Assembly (NCBI GenBank): GCA_005799545.1
Contig: SYGM01000047.1
Location: 1-53,425 of the forward strand
Direction: 5' to 3'
DNA from: Planctomycetia bacterium
GTDB lineage: Bacteria; Planctomycetota; UBA1135; GCA-002686595
Length of the DNA stretch: 53,425 nucleotides
Shown: positions 42,122 to 51,262 of the stretch, one piece after another
How the letters are laid out: every line of letters starts with the position of its first letter
How positions within the stretch are numbered: position 1 is the first letter of the stretch
The notes under the pieces: model-generated
What the model was told of the DNA's origin: nothing
The model's database searches: none
Seen by the model: only the letters and a program-made list of their open reading frames with translations
Program-made: the position numbers and the translations under genes

Positions 42122-42873
42122 TTCGACTCCTTGCGCGGCAGCCACAGATCCGCCACGACAAGCAGCAGCGCAAGAGCCAGCGTCGCCGACCAGGTGGCAC
42201 CGCCGATCGCGATGCCCCAGACAAAGCCGGCGCTGTCGCGTGCGAGGAACCAGCTCGCGATGTCCAGCAGCAACGCAGCGCCGTTGAGCAGCGCGAGGCC
42301 CGAACGCAGACGGCAGGGCCAACGCGTGCAATACAACAGTCCCAGCACCAGCAGTGACCAGATCGATAGCGTCGGGGCGTGCGCGTGAGCTGAGGCTTCC
42401 ACAATCGTCTGCGGGGTCGCATCGAGCGAGCGCGAGAACGCATGTCGCTTGACCTCTTTCCAGTACTCCAGCGACAGTGCGGCTGCAGGACCTTCGGCCT
42501 TCTTGTTGTGGCACTGCACGCAGCTGGCGGCGATCAGTTCCGCAGGCGCACGATCACCCAGATCGGGATCATCGTAAGCTTCTGCCACGCGATTCCCGGC
42601 GAGCCAGTCCAGCAGGGCCTTGCGGTCAGCCGGAGGAAGCGTTTCGGGATGTCCCGACTCCAGAGCCGTGCGCAGTCGCGCGGGCGATTGAATGCCGTGA
42701 TAGGCCGCCTCGACATCCGTGAGGGACAATCCGGGTTCTTCGTCCCGATTCTGATGGTGATCGACGAGATGGCGCAGCGATGTGGCGAGCCCGATGCCCA
42801 TCACCAGCACAAGCGCGGTGAGGGACAGGCGCCACGCCCGCGGCAGTTCCATCAGTGTGAAGCGCGCGTTCAT
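42118..42873 (-). CDS. Membrane protein with one CXXCH heme site
   Basis: 251 residues. One N-terminal membrane helix (about 14-34), an extracytoplasmic part (35-150) with S-C-V-Q-C-H-N for covalent heme, then three or four further helices to a short charged end (R-K-E-S-K). I do not recognise a named family; similar short membrane cytochrome-like proteins occur in Planctomycetota. Coupled on both sides by ATGA overlaps. It may carry electrons from the oxidoreductases of this operon towards the respiratory chain. The heme motif is seen, the role is inferred. Confidence 0.7.
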   Translation of the reverse strand: MNARFTLMELPRAWRLSLTALVLVMGIGLATSLRHLVDHHQNRDEEPGLSLTDVEAAYHGIQSPARLRTALESGHPETLPPADRKALLDWLAGNRVAEAYDDPDLGDRAPAELIAASCVQCHNKKAEGPAAALSLEYWKEVKRHAFSRSLDATPQTIVEASAHAHAPTLSIWSLLVLGLLYCTRWPCRLRSGLALLNGAALLLDIASWFLARDSAGFVWGIAIGGATWSATLALALLLVVADLWLPRKESK

Positions 42874-44111
42874 CCGACTTCGTATTCCTCAGGCGCGATC
42901 GCCACGCTGCCATCCTGCTTCTGTGCCTGCGCGACGCGCATGGCGATCAGCGCGGCGCGCAACCCGTCTTCCGCGGTGCAGACGACAGGCTTTGATTCCG
43001 TGACACTCTTCACGAAGTCCGCCAGCGCGTAGTACAGCGGCGGATTGGGCAAGCCAACGCCATCCTTGAGCTTGCCGAGCTTGGCGAGCTTGGTGGCGTC
43101 CGCGATCAGCGTGATGCCCTGCTCTTCGTGGAACTGCTGACGATTGGCGTAGACTTCCCAGCCCTGCGTCGGTGCATCGGCTTCCTTGAACAGCCAACCG
43201 GCGTTGCCGGCAAGCTTGACGCTGCCCATGTTGCCCTGAAACAGCTCCCAGGCGCCATCGAGCGAGTTCGCGAGCGTTGCGTTGAACTGGAAGCGCTGTC
43301 CGCCGGCGTATTCCAGTTCGCACGCGATCGTGTCCGCGGTTTCGCGGCCGTCCTTGTGGAACTGCAGGCTCCCGCTGGCGCGCACGCGCACCGGATTCTG
43401 GTTGATGAACCAGTGCGCCACATCGAAAGCGTGCGTGCCGTACTCACCGAACAGCCCGAGGCTCACCGCGGGATCGAGCATCCAGTTGAGCGCCTTCTCC
43501 TCCTCCGGATTGGAGCCGGTGGCGCGCAGGCTGGTCTTCTTGTTCCACTGCGCGCGGCCGCTGACGACCTCGCGGATCGCACCCGAACGCACGAATGAGT
43601 GCGCCAGCTTGTAGATCGGGTTCGAGCGACCGTACATGCCGGTATGGAAGACCGTCTTCGCGGAGCGCGTGGCCTTGACGATCGCCCGCGCATCGTCAAG
43701 GGTCGTCGCCAGCGGGGATTCCCCGTAGACATGCTTGCCCGCCGCGAGCGCGTCGATGATCACCGCGCGGTGCAGGTGCGAGGGCGTTGCGACAATGACG
43801 GCGTCGACATCCTTGGCCTTGTCAAGCAGCTCGGTGTGCGATGCGTAGGTGGGAATGTCGCCTGCGCGGCGCTTGGCGGAATTGAGCCGCGATTCCAGCG
43901 TGTCGCACAGGGCCGCCACCTTGAGGCCCTCGATCTTGGCGAGCTCACCGAGGATCGCACGACCCTGCCTGCCGCAACCGACCAGACCCACCCGCAGGCC
44001 GGCGCCCTGCGCGGGTTGCCAGGCGGGCAGCATCTCCGACAAGGCCACCACGGCGGCGGCGCTGGCGGACAACTTCAGAAACTCCCTGCGTTGCGGATCT
44101 GTCGTGCTCAT
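42870..44111 (-). CDS. Tat-exported Gfo/Idh/MocA-family protein lacking the E-K-P lysine
   Basis: 413 residues from the ATG at 44111 (ATGA overlap). Twin-Arg signal R-R-E-F-L-K-L near residue 9, then V-G-L-V-G-C-G-R-Q-G nucleotide fold and A-T-P-S-H-L-H. At the E-K-P position it reads V-Y-G-E-S-P-L-A-T, so the Lys that assists hydride transfer in the family is Ser. The typical E-Y-G-T-H-A-F-D-V-A-H-W block is present. It may act as a lyase, isomerase or binding protein rather than a plain dehydrogenase, or use another residue. Confidence 0.88.
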   Translation of the reverse strand: MSTTDPQRREFLKLSASAAAVVALSEMLPAWQPAQGAGLRVGLVGCGRQGRAILGELAKIEGLKVAALCDTLESRLNSAKRRAGDIPTYASHTELLDKAKDVDAVIVATPSHLHRAVIIDALAAGKHVYGESPLATTLDDARAIVKATRSAKTVFHTGMYGRSNPIYKLAHSFVRSGAIREVVSGRAQWNKKTSLRATGSNPEEEKALNWMLDPAVSLGLFGEYGTHAFDVAHWFINQNPVRVRASGSLQFHKDGRETADTIACELEYAGGQRFQFNATLANSLDGAWELFQGNMGSVKLAGNAGWLFKEADAPTQGWEVYANRQQFHEEQGITLIADATKLAKLGKLKDGVGLPNPPLYYALADFVKSVTESKPVVCTAEDGLRAALIAMRVAQAQKQDGSVAIAPEEYEVG

Positions 44112-44824
44112 GTGTTCTCCATACCGTATTCCAGTGCCGGGCACCCATCAGGAAGTGTCCCCAGCATCAGCAGCAGCGTCGAGGCGGCCTCAGCCTCCAA
44201 ACCGGTGGCCGCCAGCGCCCAGGCGCGCGCCGAACTCGGCGGCAGCGCACGTCCGCGGGCATCGACAACATGTGTTCGCACGGCCTGCGAAGAGACCGAG
44301 AGCGACACATTGCTCAGCTCGACTCGGCGGCCGTGATCGGCGATCCTGACCCGCTGAGGCTGCTCACCGAGCGCGCGCACGCTGCTGGTGCCCCCGTGCA
44401 GCAGCGCCGTTTCCACGCCGCGCTCGGTCAGCAGGTCGCCGGCGACATCCAGCGCATGACCCTTGGCCAGCGCGCCCATGTCAAGCTGCAAAGGCGCATG
44501 AAACCGGACCGTCCGCCCGCGCTCGTCGAGTTCGATGTCAGCGCTGCTGCCGCTTTCCCCGGCCCAAGCGATGTCGAAGGCGCCCGCACTGAGGCGGTGC
44601 GCGCGCAGAGCACACTGAAAAAGGCGCCAGTCCTCCGCATCCAGCGCCACGGGGCGCCGCACGGCTTCGCGCTCGAGAAATCGCAGGAAAGAATGCGGTT
44701 CGAAGCGCGTCCAGCGCTCGTGCAGTCGCTCGATTTCCTGCAAAGCCTCTTCCGCAGCCGCGCGTGAGCCCTCGAGCACCAGCTCGAAGCGCGTCCCCAT
44801 CGCGGCCACGGCCATTCCGATCAT
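44108..44824 (-). CDS. apbE: FAD:protein FMN transferase (ApbE family)
   Basis: 238 residues; ATG at 44824 with ATGA overlap. ApbE attaches FMN to a Thr/Ser of extracytoplasmic flavoproteins. Seen: A-M-G-T-R-F-E-L-V-L, L-D-M-G-A-L-A-K-G-H-A-L-D, L-L-H-G-G-T-S-S-V-R-A-L-G, and T-H-V-V-D-A-R-G. The usual A-D-A-L-A-T magnesium site appears as A-E-A-A-S-T, with Glu for Asp. It is short (family about 300) and has no clear signal peptide or lipobox. No obvious FMN-acceptor motif is seen in the neighbouring proteins, so the target is unknown. Confidence 0.85.
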   Translation of the reverse strand: MIGMAVAAMGTRFELVLEGSRAAAEEALQEIERLHERWTRFEPHSFLRFLEREAVRRPVALDAEDWRLFQCALRAHRLSAGAFDIAWAGESGSSADIELDERGRTVRFHAPLQLDMGALAKGHALDVAGDLLTERGVETALLHGGTSSVRALGEQPQRVRIADHGRRVELSNVSLSVSSQAVRTHVVDARGRALPPSSARAWALAATGLEAEAASTLLLMLGTLPDGCPALEYGMENT

Positions 44825-47800
44825 GGAACCTTGGCGAGGAACTCGATCAGATCGCGCATCGTGCGCCGATCGAGATGCTTCGCCATGTCGGTTGGCATGG
44901 CGGACAGGCCCTTGCGTGTCGCTTCGACCTCCGACCGCGCAACGACATGGACCTTGTCGTCTTTGTCGCGCAGCTTGATTTCCGTCTCGGACTCCTCAAA
45001 GACAACGCCTTCAAGCGGATCGCCGGTGCTGCGGAAGACCAGCGTGCTCTCGTAGCCGCGCGCGATGTGCCGGTTGGGATCCACGATGGCCTCCAGCAGC
45101 TCCAGGCGCGTCAGGCGTCTGCCAACATCGACCAGACTGGGGCCGACCTGCCCGCCTTCGGCCTCTTCCTTGCCGCTGGCGATGCGATGGCAGCGCATGC
45201 ATTCGGTTTCGGCCTTGGTGCGGAAGATCTCGCGGCCGCGCTCGGCATTGCCGCCGAGCAGCGAATCGAGGTAAGGCGCGAGCTTCTCATCCTGCGCGCG
45301 CACCTGCTGCAGATTCTGGAGCCGCGCGACCAGCGACTGGCCCTTCTTTTCGCAGGCTTCCACGAGTTCCAGACCGACCTCGGCGGGCACAAGTCCGTCG
45401 CGGTAGCGTGCGAGCTCGCTCCCCAGCAGCTCTTCTGCGGCCGGAGCTGGATGCGAAGCCAGCGCCGCGAAAGCGGCGCGACGCTCTTCACGGTTGCCGC
45501 GCACGGCAGTCTGCAGATAGGGCAGCGCCCGATCCGGATCGATGCGCATCAGCACGCCCAGCGAGGCCGCACGCACGGCATCGGCGGGATCACCGAGCAC
45601 GAGGGCGAGGCTCTCTGCGAAATCCGCCGGCGAGATCGCCTCCAGCGCGCGCAGCGCCGCGACTCGCGAGGCCGCGCTGCGCTTCGCATCGAGCAGCCAG
45701 CGTGTCAGCGCGGTCGCGCTGGAGCTGCTGCGGGTCTGCCCGGCAAGACGGATCCACGCACTGCCGACGCGCTCCGGAGCCTCAAGCACGCCATGCTCGC
45801 GCAGGAAATCGACGGCTGCGGGGATCATCGCGTCATCCCGCTCCGCGATCGGCAGCCACTGCCCCAGCAGCGGATCCCGTGCATTCGGAGCCTTCCACTT
45901 GGAGAGCAGATCCACGGCTTCCGCACGGACGCTTTCGTCGAGTTCCTTGTCCAGCGCGTTCAGGATCAGTCGCTGGACATTCTCCTGACCACCGACACGC
46001 CAGCGGGCGTGCAGCACGCGACGCTGGAACGGCACGCTGCCCTTCTTCGTCACGGCCGCCAATTCGGGCAGTGCATCGCGGATCTGCGCGTCATAGATGG
46101 CGCGCGCTGCCTCCTCGGCGACCCCCGCGTCCGTGTCGGAAAGGAACTTCGCAACCAGCGGGCTCGCCTGGATACGCAGCGCCACTACGGCAGCCAGCCG
46201 TCGCGAAGCGAAGGCATCCGAAGTCACCGCCGCCAGCTCCAGCGGCGTTGCGGTGCGCGCCAGAGCGGCACTCAGCGCGCTGCGCAGCGTTGCATCGCGG
46301 TTGTCGTTGGCCTGCGCCAGTGCCAGCAGCGGCTCCCGGCTGGACTTCGCGCCGATTTCCCACAGCGCACTCGCCGCACGCAGCTGCACCTTGGCGTTGC
46401 CGTCCTTCAGCAGCGGTTCCACGGCCGCCGCATGCAGCTCGCGGCGCAGCTCGCCCACCATCCGTGAGGCCTGAGCGCGCACCATGGGATCGGAGTCCTG
46501 AAGCAACGCGAGCAGCGCGCTGGCATCCAGAGAGGGATCCTTGCGCATCGCAACGCCCATGCCCCACACGCCGTGCAGTCGGGCAAACAGCGTCTTGCCG
46601 AAGCGAGCTGACTCGCGCAGCGCATCGAAGCCGGCTGCGCCATGCCGCGCTTCCGCGAGCGCGAGATGCGCACGCAGACGCACGCGCATGTCGGGATGCG
46701 CAAGCAGCGGCGCGATCTCCGCCGTGCTGCGCGACTCCAGCCCCTCGTTGAGGATGCGCTCGGTTTCCTTGACCAGCGAGCTCTCGCTGCGCGCAGGGTC
46801 GTAGACGCGATAGATGCGCCCCTTGCCGGTCTGTCCCCAGCCCTCGACCCAATCGCTGAAGTACAGCTTGCCGTCGGCGCCGAAGTCCGCGTCCGTCACC
46901 AGCGTGCCCTTGACGAAGACCTTGTAATCCTTGACTTCGAAGGACGCGCCCTTGTCAGCCAGCGCAAAGCTCCAGATCTGGCTGTACGAAGCGCCGCCGC
47001 GGAAATCGCACAGGAAGAAGTTGCCGTCGTACTCCGGGGGCAGAGATGAGCCTGGGTTGAAGGTCAGTCCCGAGGGTCCGTCGGTGATGTTGGCGATCGG
47101 CGGAATCAGATAGGCCGGCTGGCCCTCATGCTGCGGCTTCCACAGACCCTCGTCATTGAAGAACCCGCGAGGTGTGGGCTGATTGACCCACTGCCAGCCG
47201 TTGCGCCAGCCGGAGTCGGCCCCGCGCACGATCTGAATCCACTTGGCTTTGTCGCCGCCATCGCCGTTGTTGTCGCCCGTGAACAGGTTGCCCCAGGCAT
47301 CGAAGGTCAGTTCCTGAGGATTGCGCAGGCCGGTGTGATAGATCTCGAGTCCGGATCCGTCGAGCTCGCAGCGCAGCACAGCGCCCGCGTGCGGGTGTGC
47401 CAGAGTTCCCTGCGGAGTCTCGACATGGAAGCCGCGGTCGCCGCAGGAGAAGTACAGGTATCCGTCGGGGCCAAGCGCCAACCCGTGCAGGTCGTGACCG
47501 AGGAACTGGACCTTGACGCCGTACCCGTAGGACAGCGAGCGATGCACATCCGCGCGATCGTCACCATCCTCGTCCCGCAGCAGCCACAGGTGCGGCATGT
47601 TGGTGACGAAGACGTCCTTTTTCCATTTGAACACACCGGCGATGATTCCATCGGCAGGATCCCCGAAGTGGTCGGAGAACACGCTCGCGGTCTCCGCGAC
47701 GCCGTCGCGATCCTTGTCCCGCACCAGCCGGACGCGCTCGCGCTCCTTGCAGATCTCGGCGAAACCCTCGGGGCCGAGGTGCTTGCGGAACATGGCGACC

Positions 47801-48114
47801 ATGTCCTCGACCGTGTTGGATGCATTGTCGTCATCCAACCAGTCCATGTGCTCGCGGATGTCCGTGACGCCCTTGTGCAGACGGAAGGACTCGCAGACAT
47901 AGACCTCACCGCTGTCGGCCGGATAGATCGCAACCGGGTTCGCGAGCAGCGGCTCGGCGGCCCAGAGATCCACTTTGAATCCCTGCGGAATCTCAAAGCG
48001 CGCCATCGCCTGCCGACCTTCGTCGGAAGCGGGCATCACCTTCGGCTCGTAGGGCTGCTGCGCGGACGGGGACTGAATCAGGCCTGCGACAAGCAGGGAC
48101 AGGGGCTGGATCAT
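44821..48114 (-). CDS. Large PVC-type propeller/HEAT/cytochrome c protein
   Basis: 1,097 residues from the ATG at 48114 (1-nt overlap TGATG). Signal peptide about 1-19. Propeller domain (about 35-440; P-Q-G-F-K-V-D-L-W-A-A-E-P-L, L-G-H-D-L-H-G-L-A-L-G-P-D-G, and a calcium-type D-E-D-G-D-D-R-A-D-V loop). HEAT-like repeats occupy about 450-900. The cytochrome c domain has C-M-R-C-H at 972-976, followed by the PVC-type tail with S-A-M-P-T-D-M. The family is thought to oxidise sugars or accept electrons from periplasmic dehydrogenases. As the largest gene at the centre of the block it is the most likely electron acceptor. Confidence 0.9.
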   Translation of the reverse strand: MIQPLSLLVAGLIQSPSAQQPYEPKVMPASDEGRQAMARFEIPQGFKVDLWAAEPLLANPVAIYPADSGEVYVCESFRLHKGVTDIREHMDWLDDDNASNTVEDMVAMFRKHLGPEGFAEICKERERVRLVRDKDRDGVAETASVFSDHFGDPADGIIAGVFKWKKDVFVTNMPHLWLLRDEDGDDRADVHRSLSYGYGVKVQFLGHDLHGLALGPDGYLYFSCGDRGFHVETPQGTLAHPHAGAVLRCELDGSGLEIYHTGLRNPQELTFDAWGNLFTGDNNGDGGDKAKWIQIVRGADSGWRNGWQWVNQPTPRGFFNDEGLWKPQHEGQPAYLIPPIANITDGPSGLTFNPGSSLPPEYDGNFFLCDFRGGASYSQIWSFALADKGASFEVKDYKVFVKGTLVTDADFGADGKLYFSDWVEGWGQTGKGRIYRVYDPARSESSLVKETERILNEGLESRSTAEIAPLLAHPDMRVRLRAHLALAEARHGAAGFDALRESARFGKTLFARLHGVWGMGVAMRKDPSLDASALLALLQDSDPMVRAQASRMVGELRRELHAAAVEPLLKDGNAKVQLRAASALWEIGAKSSREPLLALAQANDNRDATLRSALSAALARTATPLELAAVTSDAFASRRLAAVVALRIQASPLVAKFLSDTDAGVAEEAARAIYDAQIRDALPELAAVTKKGSVPFQRRVLHARWRVGGQENVQRLILNALDKELDESVRAEAVDLLSKWKAPNARDPLLGQWLPIAERDDAMIPAAVDFLREHGVLEAPERVGSAWIRLAGQTRSSSSATALTRWLLDAKRSAASRVAALRALEAISPADFAESLALVLGDPADAVRAASLGVLMRIDPDRALPYLQTAVRGNREERRAAFAALASHPAPAAEELLGSELARYRDGLVPAEVGLELVEACEKKGQSLVARLQNLQQVRAQDEKLAPYLDSLLGGNAERGREIFRTKAETECMRCHRIASGKEEAEGGQVGPSLVDVGRRLTRLELLEAIVDPNRHIARGYESTLVFRSTGDPLEGVVFEESETEIKLRDKDDKVHVVARSEVEATRKGLSAMPTDMAKHLDRRTMRDLIEFLAKVP

Positions 48115-49076
48115 CACTTGGGTTGGGAGAGTTCCTCGCCGATGCGCTCGAGCAGCTTCTGCGTCGCACGAATGCCATCGCGCTCGGACAGCCGGCCGCC
48201 CTCGTACTCGATCCCGATCCACGAGCGGTAGCCCGCATCCGTGACGATCTTGAGCATGCGCCGATAGTCGATAGTGGTCTCGTTGCCTTGCTCGTCGAAG
48301 TCGTAGGACTTCGCGCTGACGGCGCAGGCCCAGGGCATCAGTTCCTGCACACCCTTGTAGCGGTCGTACTCGGTCTTCTCGTCGATGCGGAAGTTGCCGA
48401 AGTCCGGCAGCGTGCCGACACGCTGGTGGGCGGCCTCGCGCATCACCTCGCTGAGCCACTCCCCGTTGGAGGAGAAGCCCCCGTGATTTTCGACGATCAC
48501 GCGGATCTCGACCGGATGGGCGTAGTTGCCCAGCGTTCGCAGTGACTGCACCGCGGCCTTGCGACGATCCGAGCCGGATCCGGTTCCCTCAAGGTTGACG
48601 CGGATCGAATGGCAGCCGAGGAAGGCCGCTGCATCTATCCACTTCTTGTGGTTTTCGACAGCGCGCTCGCGCTCGGCCTTGTCATCGTGCGCCAGCGCAC
48701 CCTCACCATCGATCATGATCAGGCAGCAGCGCACGCCGTTGTCATCGGCCCGCTTCTTGAGCTCCGTGAGATAGGCCAGATCCTGGGCCTTGTCCTTGAA
48801 GAAGCTGTTGACGAACTCGACCGCCTCGATGCCGAACTCGGTCTTCGTGAACTTGGGGAAGTCGAGATTGTCGAGTTCCTTGGCAAACAGCGCCTTGTGC
48901 AGCGACCACTGGGCCAGCGAGATTGGAAAGAGCTTTTTCGGCGCGGGTGCGGCCGGAGCGGGAGCGGGCTTGGCATCCTGCGCGGACCCAAGCCGCGTCA
49001 GCGCGAGGGTGCCACCCAGTGCGGCCGCGCCACCCAGCAGCGCACGACGCGAAAGGAACCTGTGATCAGCGCTCAT
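48114..49076 (-). CDS. Tat-exported TIM-barrel sugar isomerase-like protein
   Basis: 320 residues. Twin-Arg type signal ([10 protein letters not shown], then an Ala/Gly/Leu stretch and S-A-Q). A proline-alanine linker leads into a barrel with [25 protein letters not shown] and W-I-G-I-E-Y-E-G. The H-x-K-D motif of many relatives appears as S-A-K-S. I believe A-V-S-A-K-x-Y-D-F is shared by a subfamily common in Planctomycetota and Bacteroidota, which would make it a subfamily trait rather than damage. Likely acts on sugar products in the periplasm. Confidence 0.87.
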   Translation of the reverse strand: MSADHRFLSRRALLGGAAALGGTLALTRLGSAQDAKPAPAPAAPAPKKLFPISLAQWSLHKALFAKELDNLDFPKFTKTEFGIEAVEFVNSFFKDKAQDLAYLTELKKRADDNGVRCCLIMIDGEGALAHDDKAERERAVENHKKWIDAAAFLGCHSIRVNLEGTGSGSDRRKAAVQSLRTLGNYAHPVEIRVIVENHGGFSSNGEWLSEVMREAAHQRVGTLPDFGNFRIDEKTEYDRYKGVQELMPWACAVSAKSYDFDEQGNETTIDYRRMLKIVTDAGYRSWIGIEYEGGRLSERDGIRATQKLLERIGEELSQPK

Positions 49077-50386
49077 GCGCGACGAGCCTCCATGGTCTCG
49101 GGGTCAAAGCGGTAGGCGTGGCCAGTCCAGAGCGAGGCGACCGCGAGATCGACGATCACCATCACCTTCGCGCCCAGTTCCACGGGCGAGATCGGCTGCT
49201 GCCGCGTGCGGATGCACGAAAGCCAGTTGAGACGCAGTTCCTGCTGGTCCTCGATGCCGGGGCACTTGATGGTGCGTTCCTCGATGTCTTCGGCCCAGAT
49301 GCGCTCGGGGCGCAGCACCACGTCGTTGCCGCCCATGAACAGATTGGCATTGTGGCCGCGGATGATGGTCTCCAGGCCGAGCTCATTGCACGTCGAGCCG
49401 GCCACTACCATGGTGTGCTCCTTTTCGAATTGGATCGTCAGGAACACCTGATCATGGTTGTTCATGTCCGTGTGGACATAGTGACCGCCGCTGGCGGAGA
49501 CGTGCGTGGGCCAGCCCATGTCCAGCGCCATGACCAGAGGTGTCATCTGGTGCACCAGCAAATCCCCCACGATGCCGTGCGAGTAGCGCTTGTAACGGCG
49601 CCAGCGGTGATAGATCTCGGTGTCAAAGGGACGCATGCCGGCCGGGCCGAGCCAGCCCTCCCAGTCGAGCATCTCGCCGGGGCGCAGCCGCGCATCGATG
49701 TCGTAGAGCCATTCTCCCTTCTCGCTGTTGCGGCAATACGAGGTCTGGGTCAGCGTCGGCTTGCCGATCGCACCCGACTGGATGAGCTTCTTCGCCTCGT
49801 GATACTTGGCGTGCGTCGTGAACTGCGTGCCGACCTGGTAGATGAGGTCGCTGCGATCCACGGCCGCCATCACGGCGAAAGCCTCTTCACGCGTGAATGT
49901 CATCGGCTTCTCGCAGTAGACATCCTTGCCGGCGGCGATCGCATCGAGGCTGTTGACCGCGTGCTGGTGCTCAGGCGTGGCGATCAGAACGCCGTGGATG
50001 TCCGGGCGCGCGAGCAGCTCGCGGTAGTCGCGGTAGCCCGCCACGTCGATCTTCTGGACCTCCTTGGCGCGCGCCACCCAGCCATCCAGCTTGGGCTTGG
50101 CGACATCGCTGATCGCGACGACCTGCACGTTCTCACGGCCCGTGGCCGTGGTGTTGATCAGGCGCTCGCAGTGCTCGCCGCCCATGCCGCCCACGCCGAT
50201 CACACCGATGCGGATCGGCTCATCCTTGCCCAGCGGGGCACGCTTGCCCGGCTTGGGAATCGCCAGCCGCTTTTCGCCGGCGGCCATGCACCCGGACAGC
50301 GCAGCCGCCGCACCCGCGAACAGCGCGCTGTTGGCGAGGAATTGACGGCGTGAGTTGGGATCCTTCGGTTCGCTCGTGTGGTTCAT
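49073..50386 (-). CDS. Exported Gfo/Idh/MocA-family oxidoreductase
   Basis: 437 residues. Twin-Arg S-R-R-Q-F-L-A and a lipobox-like L-S-G-C (Cys33) suggest a Tat-exported lipoprotein. [12 protein letters not shown] binds NAD(P). [15 protein letters not shown] (E-K-P kept) and [11 protein letters not shown] are in the usual order. It is the first gene of the eight-gene block; the gap to the upstream UPRT-like gene (42 bp) may hold the promoter, though no clear -10/-35 is seen. It probably oxidises or reduces a glycoside at C3, with a tightly bound cofactor if exported. Confidence 0.9.
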   Translation of the reverse strand: MNHTSEPKDPNSRRQFLANSALFAGAAAALSGCMAAGEKRLAIPKPGKRAPLGKDEPIRIGVIGVGGMGGEHCERLINTTATGRENVQVVAISDVAKPKLDGWVARAKEVQKIDVAGYRDYRELLARPDIHGVLIATPEHQHAVNSLDAIAAGKDVYCEKPMTFTREEAFAVMAAVDRSDLIYQVGTQFTTHAKYHEAKKLIQSGAIGKPTLTQTSYCRNSEKGEWLYDIDARLRPGEMLDWEGWLGPAGMRPFDTEIYHRWRRYKRYSHGIVGDLLVHQMTPLVMALDMGWPTHVSASGGHYVHTDMNNHDQVFLTIQFEKEHTMVVAGSTCNELGLETIIRGHNANLFMGGNDVVLRPERIWAEDIEERTIKCPGIEDQQELRLNWLSCIRTRQQPISPVELGAKVMVIVDLAVASLWTGHAYRFDPETMEARRA

Positions 50387-50428
50387 CGGGGGGATAGTCG
50401 GAAAGAGAGAGGGAGAACGGTGCCGTGC

Positions 50429-51244
50429 TCAACACCAGGAGTTGTTGATCACTTCGCCCATGCCGCCGGCACCGGGGACGATGTAGCTCTTCTCGTCGAG
50501 ACCGCGCTCGCGATCCCAGTGGGTGCCCGGCTCGGTGGCGAGCACTTCCGGGTCGCTCAGGCCCCGGTCGAGGCGTGCTGTGTATACGACAAGGTTGTCG
50601 AATTCCTCGAGCACGATGCGCAGATACTCCGGCGTGGCGATCATCGGCAGCGCGAGGATCTTGGCAGGCTTGCCCCAGTGCTGCTCGTAGTGCCGCAGCG
50701 CCTTGACGGTGGTCGAGCCGGTGGCGCCCATCGGATCCGGCAGGATCAGCACCGAGCCCTCCACGGAGCCCCCGATCTTGCTGCCGGAGAGATCCACGCC
50801 CGTGACATGGCCCGCCTTATCGGCGATGCGCGCCATGTTGAGGTGGTCGAGGCGCACGCGGCGCTCGTCATGCAGGCTCACGAGCAGTTCGAAGCACACC
50901 TGACTGGGCACAATGCCCGCGCGGATGACATCGACGATCACCAGATGCAGGCTGGGATCAAAGACCGGGCCGCGGTAGACGCCATGGCGCGGGTACTGAA
51001 CGCTCATGCGCGTCGGCACTTCCGCCGCGACGCGCGGCAGCTCGCGCCCGCAGGATGTGACCAGCAGAGACTGATACACGCTGCGCAGCAGCGCCATCAG
51101 ATCGCGGTGCGCCACCGAAGGCGAGCCGATCCGCGACAGCGCGGAGAGCAGGAACACATTGTCGAGAATGTGCACCCGCGCGCCATAGCGGTGCTTGAGT
51201 TCCCAGTCGTTCGAACCGCTGCGCATTTCGCTGGTCTGTTCCAC
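50429..51244 (-). CDS. Uracil phosphoribosyltransferase-like protein
   Basis: 271 residues. UPRTase makes UMP from uracil and PRPP. The PRPP loop I-L-P-D-P-M-G-A-T-G-S-T-T (168-179) and V-I-V-D-V-I-R-A-G-I-V-P-S (102-114) are clear. The protein is about 60 residues longer than E. coli Upp (208). Its C-terminus reads S-Y-I-V-P-G-A-G-G-M-G-E-V-I-N-N instead of the uracil-binding G-x-G-D-A-G-D-R-x-F-G-T, so base specificity may differ. 42 bp before the Gfo-type gene, 18 bp after the aminotransferase gene. Confidence 0.8.
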   Translation of the reverse strand: MEQTSEMRSGSNDWELKHRYGARVHILDNVFLLSALSRIGSPSVAHRDLMALLRSVYQSLLVTSCGRELPRVAAEVPTRMSVQYPRHGVYRGPVFDPSLHLVIVDVIRAGIVPSQVCFELLVSLHDERRVRLDHLNMARIADKAGHVTGVDLSGSKIGGSVEGSVLILPDPMGATGSTTVKALRHYEQHWGKPAKILALPMIATPEYLRIVLEEFDNLVVYTARLDRGLSDPEVLATEPGTHWDRERGLDEKSYIVPGAGGMGEVINNSWC

Positions 51245-51262
51245 CGGGATGCCTCGCTGTGA

